Positions 36,885 through 46,355 of a stretch of DNA of 64,000 nucleotides are shown piece by piece. Position 1 is the first letter of the stretch; each line of letters begins with the position of its first letter. A program made the position numbers and the translations under genes. Below the pieces are notes generated by a model. That model was not told the origin of the DNA and searched no databases. It saw nothing but the letters and a program-made list of their open reading frames with translations. The DNA comes from Polaribacter aquimarinus (GTDB lineage: Bacteria > Bacteroidota > Bacteroidia > Flavobacteriales > Flavobacteriaceae): positions 372,001 to 436,000 of the forward strand of contig NZ_QFFG01000001.1 in the NCBI RefSeq assembly GCF_003129485.1. Direction: 5' to 3'.

Positions 36885-37648
36885 GAATTTAATTTTTGAA
36901 TCATATGATGTGCGGTCATATCAAATTGAACTGGCACAACAGAAACATATCCATTTTCTAAAGCATATACATCTGTATCTTGCCCTTTATCTTTATTCAC
37001 AAACTCTCCAGAAAGCCAATAATATTCTTTTCCAAAAGGGCTTTTTCGTTTATCAAAATCTTCTTTCCAATATCCATTTGCTTGTCGACAAACCTTTACT
37101 CCTTTTATTTCTTCTTTTTTCAAGTCAGGAATGTTTACATTTAAAACAACTCCTTCAGGAATCCCGTTTAATAATGCATTTAAAGTGATATTTTTTACAA
37201 ATTCTTCTGATGGTCTAAAATCTGCATGCCATTTAAAATCTAACAAAGAAAATCCAATTGCAGGAATGCCCTCTATACCAGCTTCTATAGCAGCACTCAT
37301 TGTTCCTGAATAAATTACATTTATAGATGAATTAGAACCATGGTTAATTCCAGAAACACACAAATCTGGTTTTCTGTTCAAAATTTCATTAATTGCCATT
37401 TTTACACAATCTGCAGGTGTTCCCGAACAAGTGTATTCTAATTGCGGACCTTCATCTATTGTGATAGGGTTACAAGTTAATACATTGTCAACTGTAATTG
37501 CATGTCCCATTCCACTTTGCGGACTATCTGGAGCAACCACAACAACTTCTCCAATTTTATTCATTATTCTAATTAGAGCTCTTAAACCTGGAGCTGTAAT
37601 TCCATCATCATTTGTAACTAAAATCAATGGTTTATCTTGCATATTCAA
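36872..37648 (-). CDS. surE: 5'/3'-nucleotidase SurE
   Basis: 258-residue metal-dependent nucleotidase that removes phosphate from nucleoside monophosphates. The metal-binding DD pair is in ILVTNDDGITAPGLRAL at the N-terminus. The second region is SGINHGSNSSINVIYSGTMSAA near residues 100-120. It is the first gene of the minus-strand set leading to lpxB and comEC. It diverges from the lipocalin-like gene at 37757. Confidence 0.96.
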   Translation of the reverse strand: MNMQDKPLILVTNDDGITAPGLRALIRIMNKIGEVVVVAPDSPQSGMGHAITVDNVLTCNPITIDEGPQLEYTCSGTPADCVKMAINEILNRKPDLCVSGINHGSNSSINVIYSGTMSAAIEAGIEGIPAIGFSLLDFKWHADFRPSEEFVKNITLNALLNGIPEGVVLNVNIPDLKKEEIKGVKVCRQANGYWKEDFDKRKSPFGKEYYWLSGEFVNKDKGQDTDVYALENGYVSVVPVQFDMTAHHMIQKLNSWEL

Positions 37649-37756
37649 TATTTTAAATACAAATGTAAATGATTTTAAGTGATTTTCTTTTTAACATTTT
37701 CTAAAGAGTAAAATTTATGTTTTTTGTGTAACATTGTACAAGCAAATTTACTTCCT

Positions 37757-38278
37757 ATGATTCGCCTTATTTCTTTATTTAACTTGCTTTTAATGATAAA
37801 TATTTCGAATACAATAAACGCTCAAAACTCAAAAAAAACACCTTGTTCTGGTGAAAAATATAATCAGTTTGATTTTTGGGAAGGAAATTGGAATGTTTAT
37901 GATACTTCAGATAAACTAATTGGCACTAACAAACTTATTAAAATGCAAAGTAATTGCGTAATGCAAGAAAATTGGGTATCTAATACAAGTTCAAGCAAAG
38001 GTACAAGTTATAGCTATTACAATAAGGCAGATGATAGTTGGAATCAGGTTTGGGTAGACAATTCAGGTTTTTCTTTAGTTTTAAAAGGAAAATTAATAGA
38101 TGGAAAAATGGTTTTAAAAAGCGATTTAATCAAAAGTAAAACAGGAAATTATTACAATAGAGTTACTTGGTCTAAAAATAAAGACAATTCTGTTACTCAA
38201 CTATGGGAATACTTAAATTCTGATGGAAAAATAATCTCTGAAGCTTTTAAGGGGATATACAAAATGAAAACAAGATAA
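37757..38278 (+). CDS. Secreted lipocalin-like protein of unknown function
   Basis: 173 residues from ATG 37757; an in-frame ATG 33 bases earlier would add a poor leader (MCNIVQANLLP) before the natural signal MIRLISLFNLLLMINISNTINAQ. The mature part begins with NQFDFWEGNWNVYDTSDKLIG, the DUF1579/lipocalin-like opening, and then alternates strands around Trp and Tyr. This suggests a small beta-barrel with a ligand pocket. The ligand is unknown. Confidence 0.6.
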   Translation: MIRLISLFNLLLMINISNTINAQNSKKTPCSGEKYNQFDFWEGNWNVYDTSDKLIGTNKLIKMQSNCVMQENWVSNTSSSKGTSYSYYNKADDSWNQVWVDNSGFSLVLKGKLIDGKMVLKSDLIKSKTGNYYNRVTWSKNKDNSVTQLWEYLNSDGKIISEAFKGIYKMKTR

Positions 38279-38362
38279 ACTGTTTAAAAAATTTGGCATT
38301 ATTTTAGTAGTTTAGCAAAGTACAATTAAGAATTAAAAAAATAGAATCACGACAAAAGATAT

Positions 38363-40492
38363 ATGAAAACGAAATTTAAATCTACCACTCTTTTAATAGC
38401 AGTTGCATTGTTATTAAATAGTTTTATTATTAGAGCATCAGAAAAAACAACTGCTCCAGATCCAGAAAAAGATAGGATTTTAGTATATGTTTTAAAAAAT
38501 ATTTTAACACGTGGTCATTTTGTGGTAAAAGATATGAATGATGATTTTTCTGAACACGTATTTAATGGCTTTATTGAAGGTTTAGATCCTAGCAAACGTT
38601 ATTTTACTCAAAGAGATATTAAGGAGTTTTCAAGATATAAATATCAAATAGATAATCAATTATTAAATGATGATGTATCTTTCTATAACTTAGTATACAA
38701 TCGTTTTTTAGAAAAAATTAAAAACGCAAAATCTTATTATGGAGATTTGCTAGCACAACCTTTTAATTTTAATAAAAAAGAAACTATAGATATTGATTAT
38801 GAAAAAATAAAGTTTGCTAAAAATGAAAACCAACTCATCGATTATTGGCGCAAACAATTAAAATTAAATACATTAAGTAGAATTCAAGAAAAAATAGAAA
38901 AACAAGAAGAAAAGATAAAAAAAGATAAAAAATACAAGAAAAAATCTTTCAAAATCTTTGAAAAAGAAGCTCGAGCTGAAGTTTTAAAAAACATGGACGA
39001 ATTGTACATGAGGATTGAAGAATTAGAACATGAAGACTGGTTTTCTACCTTTTTGAATAGTGTTGTTAGCGCTTTTGACCCGCATACAACATATATGGCT
39101 CCAAGAATTAAAGAACGTTTCGACCAAGACATGTCTGGAAAATTAGAAGGAATTGGAGCTCGTTTGCAAATGAAAGGAATACATACACACGTTTTTGAAT
39201 TAGTTTCTGGTGGTCCTGCATGGAAACAAGGAGAATTAGAAGCTGGTGATATCATTTTAGAAGTTGCACAAGGTGATGGAGAACCTTTAGATATTGTTGG
39301 TATGCGTTTAGACGATGCTATTAAATTTATAAAAGGTAAAAAAGGAACTGAAGTAAGATTAAATGTTAAGAAAAAAGATGGTTCTACTAAAATCATTTCA
39401 ATTATCAGGGATGTTGTAGAACTAGAAGAAACTTTTGTAAAATCAAGTATTGTTGAAAAAGACGGTAGAAAATTTGCAATTATAGATTTGCCTAAGTTTT
39501 ACATCAATTTTGATGACCAAAATTATAGAGATTCTGCCAAAGATATGGAGCTAGAAATTGAAAGATTGAAAAAAGAAGGTGTTACTGGTTTAATTATAGA
39601 TTTAAGAAATAACGGAGGGGGTTCACTTAAAACAGCTATCGAAATATCTGGTTTGTTTATCGATAAAGGACCAATTGTACAAGTAAAATATAGAGGTGAT
39701 AGTCCAATAGTAAAAAACGATATTGACCCAAAAGTGCAATGGGATGGAGCTGTTGTTGTTTTAGTAAATGAATTTTCTGCATCTGCTTCAGAAATATTTG
39801 CAGCTGCAATGCAAGATTATAAAAGAGCTGTAATTATTGGAGGTAAACAAACTTATGGCAAGGGAACAGTTCAAAACATATTGCCAATTAATCAATTTTA
39901 TCCAAAATACAACAAAGATTTAGGATATTTAAAAATGACCATTCAAAAATTCTACAGAGTAAATGGGGGCTCAACACAAGTAGAAGGTGTGTATTCTGAT
40001 ATAGCAATTCCAACCCGATACAGCTATATGAAGTTTGGTGAACGTAATCTAGATGGTGCACTAGCTTGGGATAAAGTCCCAGTTGCAAAATATAATCAAA
40101 CCAATTCGTATTCTAATTTTAGAGATGTAGTTTACAATAGTAAAGAAAGGATTGCTAAAAATGCTAAGTTCCAAATGATTAATGAATATGCTAAGTGGCT
40201 AAAAGAAAATCAAGATGATACTTCTTACTATTTGAGTTACAAGAATTTTGTTAAAGAAAATAAAGAAAAAGAAAAGTCTTCAAAAAAATTTAAAAACCTC
40301 TTTGATTTCAAATCGAATTTAACCTTTGCTTCACCTAAATATGAACTTTCCCTTTTAAAAAAGGACGAAACATTAAATGATAAAAGAGTTGCATGGCATA
40401 AAAATTTAACCAAAGACATTTATGTATTTGAAGCATTAAACGTTTTAAGCGAATTAAAACTAAGAAGCAAGAATGAGATTGTAAAAAATTAA
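38363..40492 (+). CDS. prc: C-terminal processing (tail-specific) protease, S41 family
   Basis: 709 residues with an N-terminal signal. A helical N-domain (about 40-230) is followed by a PDZ domain near 250-330 (SGGPAWKQGELEAGDIIL). The S41 protease core starts at FAIIDLPKFY. The catalytic Ser-Lys dyad is in EFSASASEIFAAAMQ (about residue 470) and GGKQTYGKGTVQ. It degrades or trims proteins in the periplasm. The architecture matches the long Prc form rather than the short CtpA form. It ends at a terminator. Confidence 0.92.
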   Translation: MKTKFKSTTLLIAVALLLNSFIIRASEKTTAPDPEKDRILVYVLKNILTRGHFVVKDMNDDFSEHVFNGFIEGLDPSKRYFTQRDIKEFSRYKYQIDNQLLNDDVSFYNLVYNRFLEKIKNAKSYYGDLLAQPFNFNKKETIDIDYEKIKFAKNENQLIDYWRKQLKLNTLSRIQEKIEKQEEKIKKDKKYKKKSFKIFEKEARAEVLKNMDELYMRIEELEHEDWFSTFLNSVVSAFDPHTTYMAPRIKERFDQDMSGKLEGIGARLQMKGIHTHVFELVSGGPAWKQGELEAGDIILEVAQGDGEPLDIVGMRLDDAIKFIKGKKGTEVRLNVKKKDGSTKIISIIRDVVELEETFVKSSIVEKDGRKFAIIDLPKFYINFDDQNYRDSAKDMELEIERLKKEGVTGLIIDLRNNGGGSLKTAIEISGLFIDKGPIVQVKYRGDSPIVKNDIDPKVQWDGAVVVLVNEFSASASEIFAAAMQDYKRAVIIGGKQTYGKGTVQNILPINQFYPKYNKDLGYLKMTIQKFYRVNGGSTQVEGVYSDIAIPTRYSYMKFGERNLDGALAWDKVPVAKYNQTNSYSNFRDVVYNSKERIAKNAKFQMINEYAKWLKENQDDTSYYLSYKNFVKENKEKEKSSKKFKNLFDFKSNLTFASPKYELSLLKKDETLNDKRVAWHKNLTKDIYVFEALNVLSELKLRSKNEIVKN

Positions 40493-40512
40493 ATACAAAT
40501 AATAAAAACTTT

Positions 40513-40550
40513 AAACCTGATAGTTTTCTATAGAAAACTATCAGGTTTTT
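40513..40550 (+). terminator. Terminator after prc
   Basis: AAACCTGATAGTTTTC TATA GAAAACTATCAGGTTTTT: long stem with T-run. Confidence 0.88.
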
Positions 40551-40563
40551 AAATGAAATATAA

Positions 40564-41010
40564 ATGAATTTTAGAGTATCTTTTAATACAAAATGGTCAG
40601 ATTTTGACCCTAATCGACATATGCGTCACACCGCATATAACGATTATGCAGCAGAAGTAAGAGTTCGTTATTTTAGAGACCAAAACTTTTCTATAGAAAA
40701 ATTCACAGCTCACAATATCGGTCCAATTTTATTTACTGAAGAAACTTCGTTTAGAAAAGAGATTCATCTAGGAGAAACAATTACAGTTGATTTTAAATTA
40801 TCTGGCTTATCTGCAAATAACGAACGTTGGAAAATTACACATTGTGTTTTTAATGAGAATGGAAAATTATCTGCAACTGTAAAAGTATATGGAGCTTGGT
40901 TAGATTTAACCTCTAGAAAACTGGCAATACCTCCAAAAGAAGCACAGCACCTTTTTGAGATTGCAGAAAAAAGTGATGATTTTGAAGAAATTATATTTAG
41001 TAAAAAATAG
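40564..41010 (+). CDS. Acyl-CoA thioesterase-like hotdog protein
   Basis: 148-residue hotdog-fold protein of the 4-hydroxybenzoyl-CoA/YbgC group, with the WSDFDPNRHMRHTAYNDYA opening (about residues 11-29) in which the Asp and His belong to the family catalytic area. LRLG-type acidic stretches (EEIHLGETITVDF type) follow. It probably hydrolyses acyl-CoA thioesters. The specific acyl chain is not predictable. It is a single gene after the prc terminator, convergent with the sugar symporter gene. Confidence 0.8.
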   Translation: MNFRVSFNTKWSDFDPNRHMRHTAYNDYAAEVRVRYFRDQNFSIEKFTAHNIGPILFTEETSFRKEIHLGETITVDFKLSGLSANNERWKITHCVFNENGKLSATVKVYGAWLDLTSRKLAIPPKEAQHLFEIAEKSDDFEEIIFSKK

Positions 41011-41036
41011 CCCAATTAAGTTGAGCTATTTTTTTT
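41002..41036. terminator. Bidirectional terminator between the thioesterase and the symporter gene
   Basis: AAAAAATAGC...GCTATTTTTTTT with a short imperfect inner stem and A/T tracts at both ends. Confidence 0.75.
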
Positions 41037-41058
41037 ATGAGAATCATTTATTTATTTA

Positions 41059-42687
41059 TTACCAAAACAAAGAATACAACACAGCCAATAAAATACACAC
41101 TACAATAGATCCTATATTAAAAAGCGGAGTGGTTTTGAATAAATTTTTTGTAATTTCTATTCCTTTTGCATCATCTGCTCCTTTATTTTGAATATTACTC
41201 AAAACTATAATGATGATTAATGTAAGTAGAGTTGTTATTCCCATTTGATGCATCCAAGGCTCAAAAACTGAAATCGGAATAAACTTTAATGCAAACGCAA
41301 TTGGTATCGATAACACTGCTCCCCAAATTGCAGCATTGTTTGTAGTTTTTTTCCAAAATAATCCTAATAAGAAAACTGCTAATATACCCGGACTTACAAT
41401 ACCGGTATATTCTTGAATAAATTGAAATGCTTGATCAATTCCGCCTAATAATGGAGCTACAATAACAGCTATTATTAAAGAAATTGCTGCAGATAATCTA
41501 CCAACATTTACAGTTTTTTTATCACTTGCATTCTTATTGATATACTGTTTATAAATATCCATAGTAAAAATAGTTGATGTCGAATTTAGCATAGAAGCTA
41601 AAGAGGATACTACTGCCGCTGCCAATGCAGCAAAAGCCACACCCTTTAGTCCTGTTGGTAGAAACTGTAATAACCAAGGATAAGCTTTATCGGCTTGTTC
41701 TGCAGATGGTGTATTTAACATTCCTATTTCTCCTAAATTCGCCATAATTGTTGGGTCATTAACCATCACATAAGCTGCAATACCTGGTACAACTACAATT
41801 AATGGAATTAATAATTTTAAAAATGCGGCTAACAAGATACCTTTTTGAGATTCTTTTAACGATTTCGCAGCTAAAGTTCTTTGAATGATATATTGATTGA
41901 ATCCCCAGTAATACAAATTAGCCACCCATAAACCACCAACTAACACCCAAATACCAGGTAAATTCACGTAATTACTGTTGGTCTCTTCTAGAATCATATG
42001 AAATTTTTCTGGAGCTGCTTCCCAAACTTTAGAAAACCCAGCTATCATTCCTTCTCCACCAGACACAGTATTTAACGCCAAATAAGTGGTTATCAATCCT
42101 CCTAAAATAAGAAACACTACCTGAATAACATCTGTCCAAGCTACAGCAGATAACCCTCCATAAAGCGAATAAGCTGCGGCAAAAAGTGCTAAACCAATAA
42201 TGGCATATATCATATCTATACCCATTATGGTTTCTATAGCCAAACCTCCTAAATATAATACAGATGCTAGGTTTACAAAAATGTACAAGGCTAACCAAAA
42301 AACTGCTAAAATAGTTTTTAAGTTTGTAGAAAAACGTTTTTCTACAAATTCAGGAATTGTATATAGCCCTTTTTCAATAAAAATAGGCAAAAAATACTTA
42401 CCTACAATGATTAAAGTTAAAGCAGCCATCCACTCATAAGATGCAATTGCGATTCCTAAAGCAAAGCCAGAACCAGACATCCCAATGAATTGTTCTGCAG
42501 AAATATTTGCTGCTATTAATGATGTACCAATTGCCCACCAAGGTAAAGATTTACTTGCTAAAAAGTAATCTTCTGCATTTTTTTGGTGTCCTTTTTTGTC
42601 TCGAGAAACCCATAAACCTACTCCCAAAATTAAAATAGCATAAGCTATAAAGACTACATAGTCCCAAAAATCAAAACCTGCTGACAT
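41059..42687 (-). CDS. Sodium/sugar symporter (SSS family)
   Basis: 542 residues with about 14 membrane helices, beginning DFWDYVVFIAYAILILGVG. Family markers include the EDYFLASKSLPWW region and the GxSGxx segment EQFIGMSGSGFALGIA near residue 65-80. SSS proteins of this type (SGLT-like) take up sugars with Na+. The surrounding xylose genes suggest xylose or a related pentose as substrate; this is an inference. A -7 box (TATATTTG) sits 36 bases upstream. It diverges from the GntR-type regulator gene at 42852. Confidence 0.88.
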   Translation of the reverse strand: MSAGFDFWDYVVFIAYAILILGVGLWVSRDKKGHQKNAEDYFLASKSLPWWAIGTSLIAANISAEQFIGMSGSGFALGIAIASYEWMAALTLIIVGKYFLPIFIEKGLYTIPEFVEKRFSTNLKTILAVFWLALYIFVNLASVLYLGGLAIETIMGIDMIYAIIGLALFAAAYSLYGGLSAVAWTDVIQVVFLILGGLITTYLALNTVSGGEGMIAGFSKVWEAAPEKFHMILEETNSNYVNLPGIWVLVGGLWVANLYYWGFNQYIIQRTLAAKSLKESQKGILLAAFLKLLIPLIVVVPGIAAYVMVNDPTIMANLGEIGMLNTPSAEQADKAYPWLLQFLPTGLKGVAFAALAAAVVSSLASMLNSTSTIFTMDIYKQYINKNASDKKTVNVGRLSAAISLIIAVIVAPLLGGIDQAFQFIQEYTGIVSPGILAVFLLGLFWKKTTNNAAIWGAVLSIPIAFALKFIPISVFEPWMHQMGITTLLTLIIIIVLSNIQNKGADDAKGIEITKNLFKTTPLFNIGSIVVCILLAVLYSLFW

Positions 42688-42722
42688 AATTATTTATTGT
42701 TGTTTAGTTAATTGTTATGTTT

Positions 42723-42730
42723 CAAATATA
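42723..42730 (-). promoter_or_regulatory. -7 box of the sugar symporter gene
   Basis: TATATTTG on the minus strand, 36 bases before the ATG at 42687, in the 164-base divergent region with the regulator gene. Confidence 0.5.
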
Positions 42731-42811
42731 TGTATATAAATTTAAGTATCACAGCTGATATTATAGATATATGTACTTCTAAACAGAATATATTCAACTG
42801 GTAGGGTCTAG

Positions 42812-42843
42812 TTGTTTTTTTTATTGAATTTTATATACCTTTG
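42812..42843 (+). promoter_or_regulatory. Promoter of the 42852 regulator gene
   Basis: TTG at 42812-42814 and TACCTTTG at 42836-42843, separated by 21 bases, match the -33/-7 arrangement. The ATG at 42852 is only 9 bases from the box, so the 5' leader is very short. Confidence 0.55.
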
Positions 42844-42851
42844 TTAGAGAT

Positions 42852-43844
42852 ATGATTGAAGTTAGGGAAAAAATCGGAGTACCAAAATACAAGCAAATTA
42901 TTGCTAGTGTAGAGCATTATATTTCTAATGGTATATTAAAGAAAGGAGATAAACTACCTTCTATAAACACTATAAAAAATAGCAATAACTTATCTCGAGA
43001 TACAGTTTTAATGGCCTTTAATGAATTGAAAAACAGAGGTATCATTCAATCTGTCGTTGGTAAAGGATATTATGTCGCTAGTGACAACATTAAAATCGAA
43101 CAAAAAGTTTTTTTGCTTTTTGATGAATTAAATTCGTTTAAAGAAGATCTTTACAGTTCTTTTTTACATCATTTAGGCGATAATATACAAGTAGATATTT
43201 TCTTTCATCATTTTAATAAAAATATCTTTCAAAAATTAATTAATGACAATATTGGTGATTATAATTACTACGTAATTATGCCAGCCAACTTTACAAACAC
43301 AAACGAAATAATTCAATTTTTACCTAAAGACAAAGTATATATATTAGATCAAATACATGATGATTTAGAAAATTATAATTCTGTATATCAAAACTTTGAA
43401 AACACAATATTAGAAAATTTAAATAAAATTTCTAATTCTATTAAAAAGTATGATAAAATAATATTAGTATTCCAAGAAAAAAAGCAACCTTTAGGTTTAT
43501 TAAAAGGGTTTAAATCTTTTTGTAAGAACAAATCAATTCAGCACGAAATTATTTCTGAAATAAATGATGAAAATATTGAGAAAGGTATTCTATATATCAT
43601 TCTTGATGATAAAAGTTTATTAAAGGTTATCAAAAAAATGAAAACTCAAAATCTAATTTTATCTAAAGATATAGGAGTAATTTCATATAATGACACCTTA
43701 CTTAAAGAAATTGTAGAAGGAGGAATTACTACAATTTCTACTGATTTTAATCAAATGGGAAAAAAGTTGGCTGAAATGATTTTAAACAAAGAAAGTGCTA
43801 AAATTGAAAATCCAAATAAATTAATTATTAGAAACTCTATATAA
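42852..43844 (+). CDS. GntR-type regulator with periplasmic-binding-like effector domain
   Basis: 330 residues. An N-terminal winged helix of the GntR type (KYKQIIASVEHYISNGILKKGDKLP ... LSRDTVLMAF) covers about 10-75. The rest is a LacI/periplasmic-binding-type sugar-sensing domain, which ends with VISYNDTLLKEIVEGGITTIST and a C-terminal dimerisation part. This combined architecture is a common Bacteroidetes sugar repressor type. Neighbours (symporter, aldose epimerase, MFS transporter) point to a pentose or hexose signal. It is a paralog of the regulator at 49195-50196, at modest similarity. Confidence 0.82.
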   Translation: MIEVREKIGVPKYKQIIASVEHYISNGILKKGDKLPSINTIKNSNNLSRDTVLMAFNELKNRGIIQSVVGKGYYVASDNIKIEQKVFLLFDELNSFKEDLYSSFLHHLGDNIQVDIFFHHFNKNIFQKLINDNIGDYNYYVIMPANFTNTNEIIQFLPKDKVYILDQIHDDLENYNSVYQNFENTILENLNKISNSIKKYDKIILVFQEKKQPLGLLKGFKSFCKNKSIQHEIISEINDENIEKGILYIILDDKSLLKVIKKMKTQNLILSKDIGVISYNDTLLKEIVEGGITTISTDFNQMGKKLAEMILNKESAKIENPNKLIIRNSI

Positions 43845-43845
43845 A

Positions 43846-44736
43846 GTGTACAAAATTAACAATAATAAGAAAAAAAACACCTTAGAAATATCGAATTCAG
43901 ATAAAACTGTATTCGGAAAAATCTGCTTAAACCAAGGAGCTAGTTTACAAGAATTAATCTTAAAAGGAACTGAAATCATTCAAGATTTAAGTCCTTTACC
44001 ATATAAAACTACTTATGCTTCTTCCATTTTATTTCCATTTGCAAACAGAATTAAAGATGGGAAATATTCTTTTGATGGAAATGATTATCTATTAGAGACC
44101 AATCAACAAGAAGAACAAAATGCCCTACACGGTTTTATTTTTGATAAAGAATTTGAGGTTTTATCAACTGAAATGAAAGATGATTATGCAGCAATAATAT
44201 TGAGTTACGCAGAAACCAATAAAAATACAGGTTTCCCCTTTACTTATAAAGTTCAAGCTACTTACATTTTTACTCAAAGTTCAGTTAGCTTATCTCTAAA
44301 TATTAAAAATACAGATAATAAAACCTTTCCATTTACCTTAGGTTGGCATCCATATTTTATTAGTGAAGACTTATCAAAAAGTACTTTAAAGTTTGATTGC
44401 AAACAAAAACTAATTATTGGCGATAGAAATATTACAACTGGAGTAACAGATATAAACGATACAGTTATTTTTAATATAGAAAATAAAGAATTAGATGATT
44501 GTTGGACTTTAAATTCTGATAAGATTATTTTTGTAACTCCATCCTACAATTTAAGTTTTTCTTCTGATGAAGAAGATAATTTTATGCAAGCTTATACACC
44601 TCCTAGAAAAAATACAATTGCCATTGAACCTACAACTGGGGTTTCTGATAGTTTTAACAATAAAATAGGCTTAAAACAATTACACCCTAAACAAGACTAT
44701 AAAATTACTTGGAATATTGAGATTGATATTAATTAA
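43846..44736 (+). CDS. Aldose 1-epimerase (galactose mutarotase-like)
   Basis: 296 residues of the mutarotase fold, interconverting alpha and beta anomers of aldoses. It starts at GTG 43846, one base after the regulator's stop. Its motifs are SILFPFANRIKDGKYSFDGND near residue 60-80, ALHGFIFDKEFEV (first His) and FPFTLGWHPYF (second His). The Glu is likely in NTIAIEPTTGVSD. Coupled to the regulator gene and ending at a terminator. Its likely role is speeding xylose or galactose entry into the isomerase reaction. Confidence 0.85.
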   Translation: MYKINNNKKKNTLEISNSDKTVFGKICLNQGASLQELILKGTEIIQDLSPLPYKTTYASSILFPFANRIKDGKYSFDGNDYLLETNQQEEQNALHGFIFDKEFEVLSTEMKDDYAAIILSYAETNKNTGFPFTYKVQATYIFTQSSVSLSLNIKNTDNKTFPFTLGWHPYFISEDLSKSTLKFDCKQKLIIGDRNITTGVTDINDTVIFNIENKELDDCWTLNSDKIIFVTPSYNLSFSSDEEDNFMQAYTPPRKNTIAIEPTTGVSDSFNNKIGLKQLHPKQDYKITWNIEIDIN

Positions 44737-44757
44737 AAATAATACTTTCTAATAAAT

Positions 44758-44785
44758 AAAAAGCTTCTCAAATGAGAAGCTTTTT
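44758..44785. terminator. Terminator between the epimerase and MFS genes
   Basis: AAAAGCTTCTCA AA TGAGAAGCTTTTT between convergent genes. Confidence 0.85.
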
Positions 44786-44824
44786 ATTTATTATTTGATT
44801 AGTTTATTATTTAAACTAAAATAA

Positions 44825-46249
44825 TTATTTCTTTTTCCAAAGACCTTCCATTTCTTCAAGTGTTTTACCTTTAGTTTCTGGTACAAACTTCATAATAAAT
44901 AACATTGCCAAAATACTCATAATACCATATACCCAGTAAGCGAAACCATGATTAAATTGCTCAGTTAAATAAGAATTATCGTTCATCATCGGGAAAGTTA
45001 GTGATACTAAATAATTAGAAATCCATTGAGCCGCAACAGCAATAGCTAAAGCTCTACCTCTAATTTTATTTGGGAATATTTCTGAAAGCAATACCCAAGT
45101 AACTGGCCCCCAACTCATGGCAAAACTTGCTACATAAAGCATCATACAGAATAATGCTAAATAACCTGTTGCTCCAGAAAAGAATACAAAACCAAGAGAT
45201 AGCATTGCCACAGCCATACCTAAAGCTCCAATAATCATTAATGGCTTTCTACCGTATTTATCTACAGTTTTAATAGCTATAATGGTAAATAAGAAATTAA
45301 CTACCCCCACTATAATTGTCATTAAGAGTGCTGTATCTGTACCCGAAGATATTGTTTTAAAAATTTCTGGTGCATAATACAATACAACATTAATACCAAC
45401 AAATTGTTGAAAAATTGATAATAAAACTCCAATGATAATAACCAACCATCCAAAAGATAAAAGGTTTCCAGATATTTTTTCATCCATAGAATCTTTTATC
45501 TCTTCTAGAATAACTGTTCCTCTTTCTTCTCCATTAACTTTTATTAAAACACTTAACGCTTCTTCTGGTTTGTTTCGTAAAACCAAAGAACGTGGTGTAT
45601 CTGGTACTAAAAATAATAATCCTAAAAATAAACCAGCAGGAATTACTTCTGATGCAAACATCCATCTCCAACCCACTTCATTTAACCATTCATCAGAACC
45701 ACCAGCTTTTGAAATGAAGTAGTTTACAAAATAAACCACCATAAATCCACCAACAATTGCTAATTGATTAAAAGAAACCAATTTACCTCTACTGTCTGCA
45801 GGTGCAATTTCAGCAATATAAAGTGGCGATAACATTGATGCTAAACCAACACCAATACCTCCAAGAATTCTATAAAAAATAAAAACTGTTGAAAAAGTGT
45901 GATCTAATTCTCCAATAGGGGCTAATAACATCTCTGGCATTGCTGAACCTAAAGCAGATATTAAAAATAATATCGCTGCTAAAATTAATCCGTTTTTTCG
46001 ACCTAATTTTTTACTAATTAATCCACCAAAAATTCCACCAATAACACAACCAATTAATGCACTAGAAACCAAAAAACCTTTAAAGGCACTAGCTGCAGTT
46101 TCCGATAATCCTTTGGGGGTTACAAAAAAACTATCTAAAGAACCTACTGTTCCTGAAATTACTCCTGTGTCATACCCAAAAAGTAACCCACCTAATGTGG
46201 CTACTAGTGTTAACTTTAATAGGTATCCTGAATTTGCTGCTTTTCCCAT
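44825..46249 (-). CDS. Sugar porter family MFS transporter (XylE-like)
   Basis: 474 residues with 12 helices. The sugar-porter signatures are LGGLLFGYDTGVISGT at the start, GRKNGL after helix 2, and PLYIAEIAPADSRGKLVSFNQLAIVGG (residues about 140-165). PETKGKTLEEM ends the protein. It imports a monosaccharide by proton symport or facilitated diffusion. D-xylose is favoured by the adjacent xylA/xylB. A separate promoter and an 18-bp palindrome lie upstream, so it can be regulated independently of xylAB. Confidence 0.9.
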   Translation of the reverse strand: MGKAANSGYLLKLTLVATLGGLLFGYDTGVISGTVGSLDSFFVTPKGLSETAASAFKGFLVSSALIGCVIGGIFGGLISKKLGRKNGLILAAILFLISALGSAMPEMLLAPIGELDHTFSTVFIFYRILGGIGVGLASMLSPLYIAEIAPADSRGKLVSFNQLAIVGGFMVVYFVNYFISKAGGSDEWLNEVGWRWMFASEVIPAGLFLGLLFLVPDTPRSLVLRNKPEEALSVLIKVNGEERGTVILEEIKDSMDEKISGNLLSFGWLVIIIGVLLSIFQQFVGINVVLYYAPEIFKTISSGTDTALLMTIIVGVVNFLFTIIAIKTVDKYGRKPLMIIGALGMAVAMLSLGFVFFSGATGYLALFCMMLYVASFAMSWGPVTWVLLSEIFPNKIRGRALAIAVAAQWISNYLVSLTFPMMNDNSYLTEQFNHGFAYWVYGIMSILAMLFIMKFVPETKGKTLEEMEGLWKKK

Positions 46250-46288
46250 ATTGTGTTATTTAGTTAATTATTATTTGGTTAATTAAAA

Positions 46289-46306
46289 ACTTACTAGATA
46301 GTAAGT
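46289..46306. promoter_or_regulatory. 18-bp palindrome, candidate operator of the MFS gene
   Basis: ACTTACTAGATAGTAAGT is a perfect palindrome (8-bp arms, 2-base centre). It lies just downstream of a TATATTTA promoter-like box (46306-46313, minus strand), i.e. over the expected transcription start, 40-57 bases before the MFS ATG. Confidence 0.5.
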
Positions 46307-46313
46307 AAATATA
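46306..46313 (-). promoter_or_regulatory. Probable -7 box of the MFS gene
   Basis: TATATTTA, one mismatch from TAnnTTTG, immediately upstream of the palindrome. Confidence 0.35.
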
Positions 46314-46315
46314 AT

Positions 46316-46351
46316 AAAGACCATTTAGATTAAATAATCTAAATGGTCTTT
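46316..46351 (-). terminator. Terminator-like hairpin after xylA
   Basis: AAAGACCATTTAGATT AAAT AATCTAAATGGTCTTT, 16-bp stem. The U-tract is weak on the minus strand, so termination may be partial; it separates xylA from the MFS gene. Confidence 0.65.
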
Positions 46352-46355
46352 ATTT

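Noticed and set aside
37724-37756. Earlier ATG of the lipocalin-like gene
   Set aside because: The 11 residues it adds (MCNIVQANLLP) disrupt an otherwise standard signal peptide starting at 37757.
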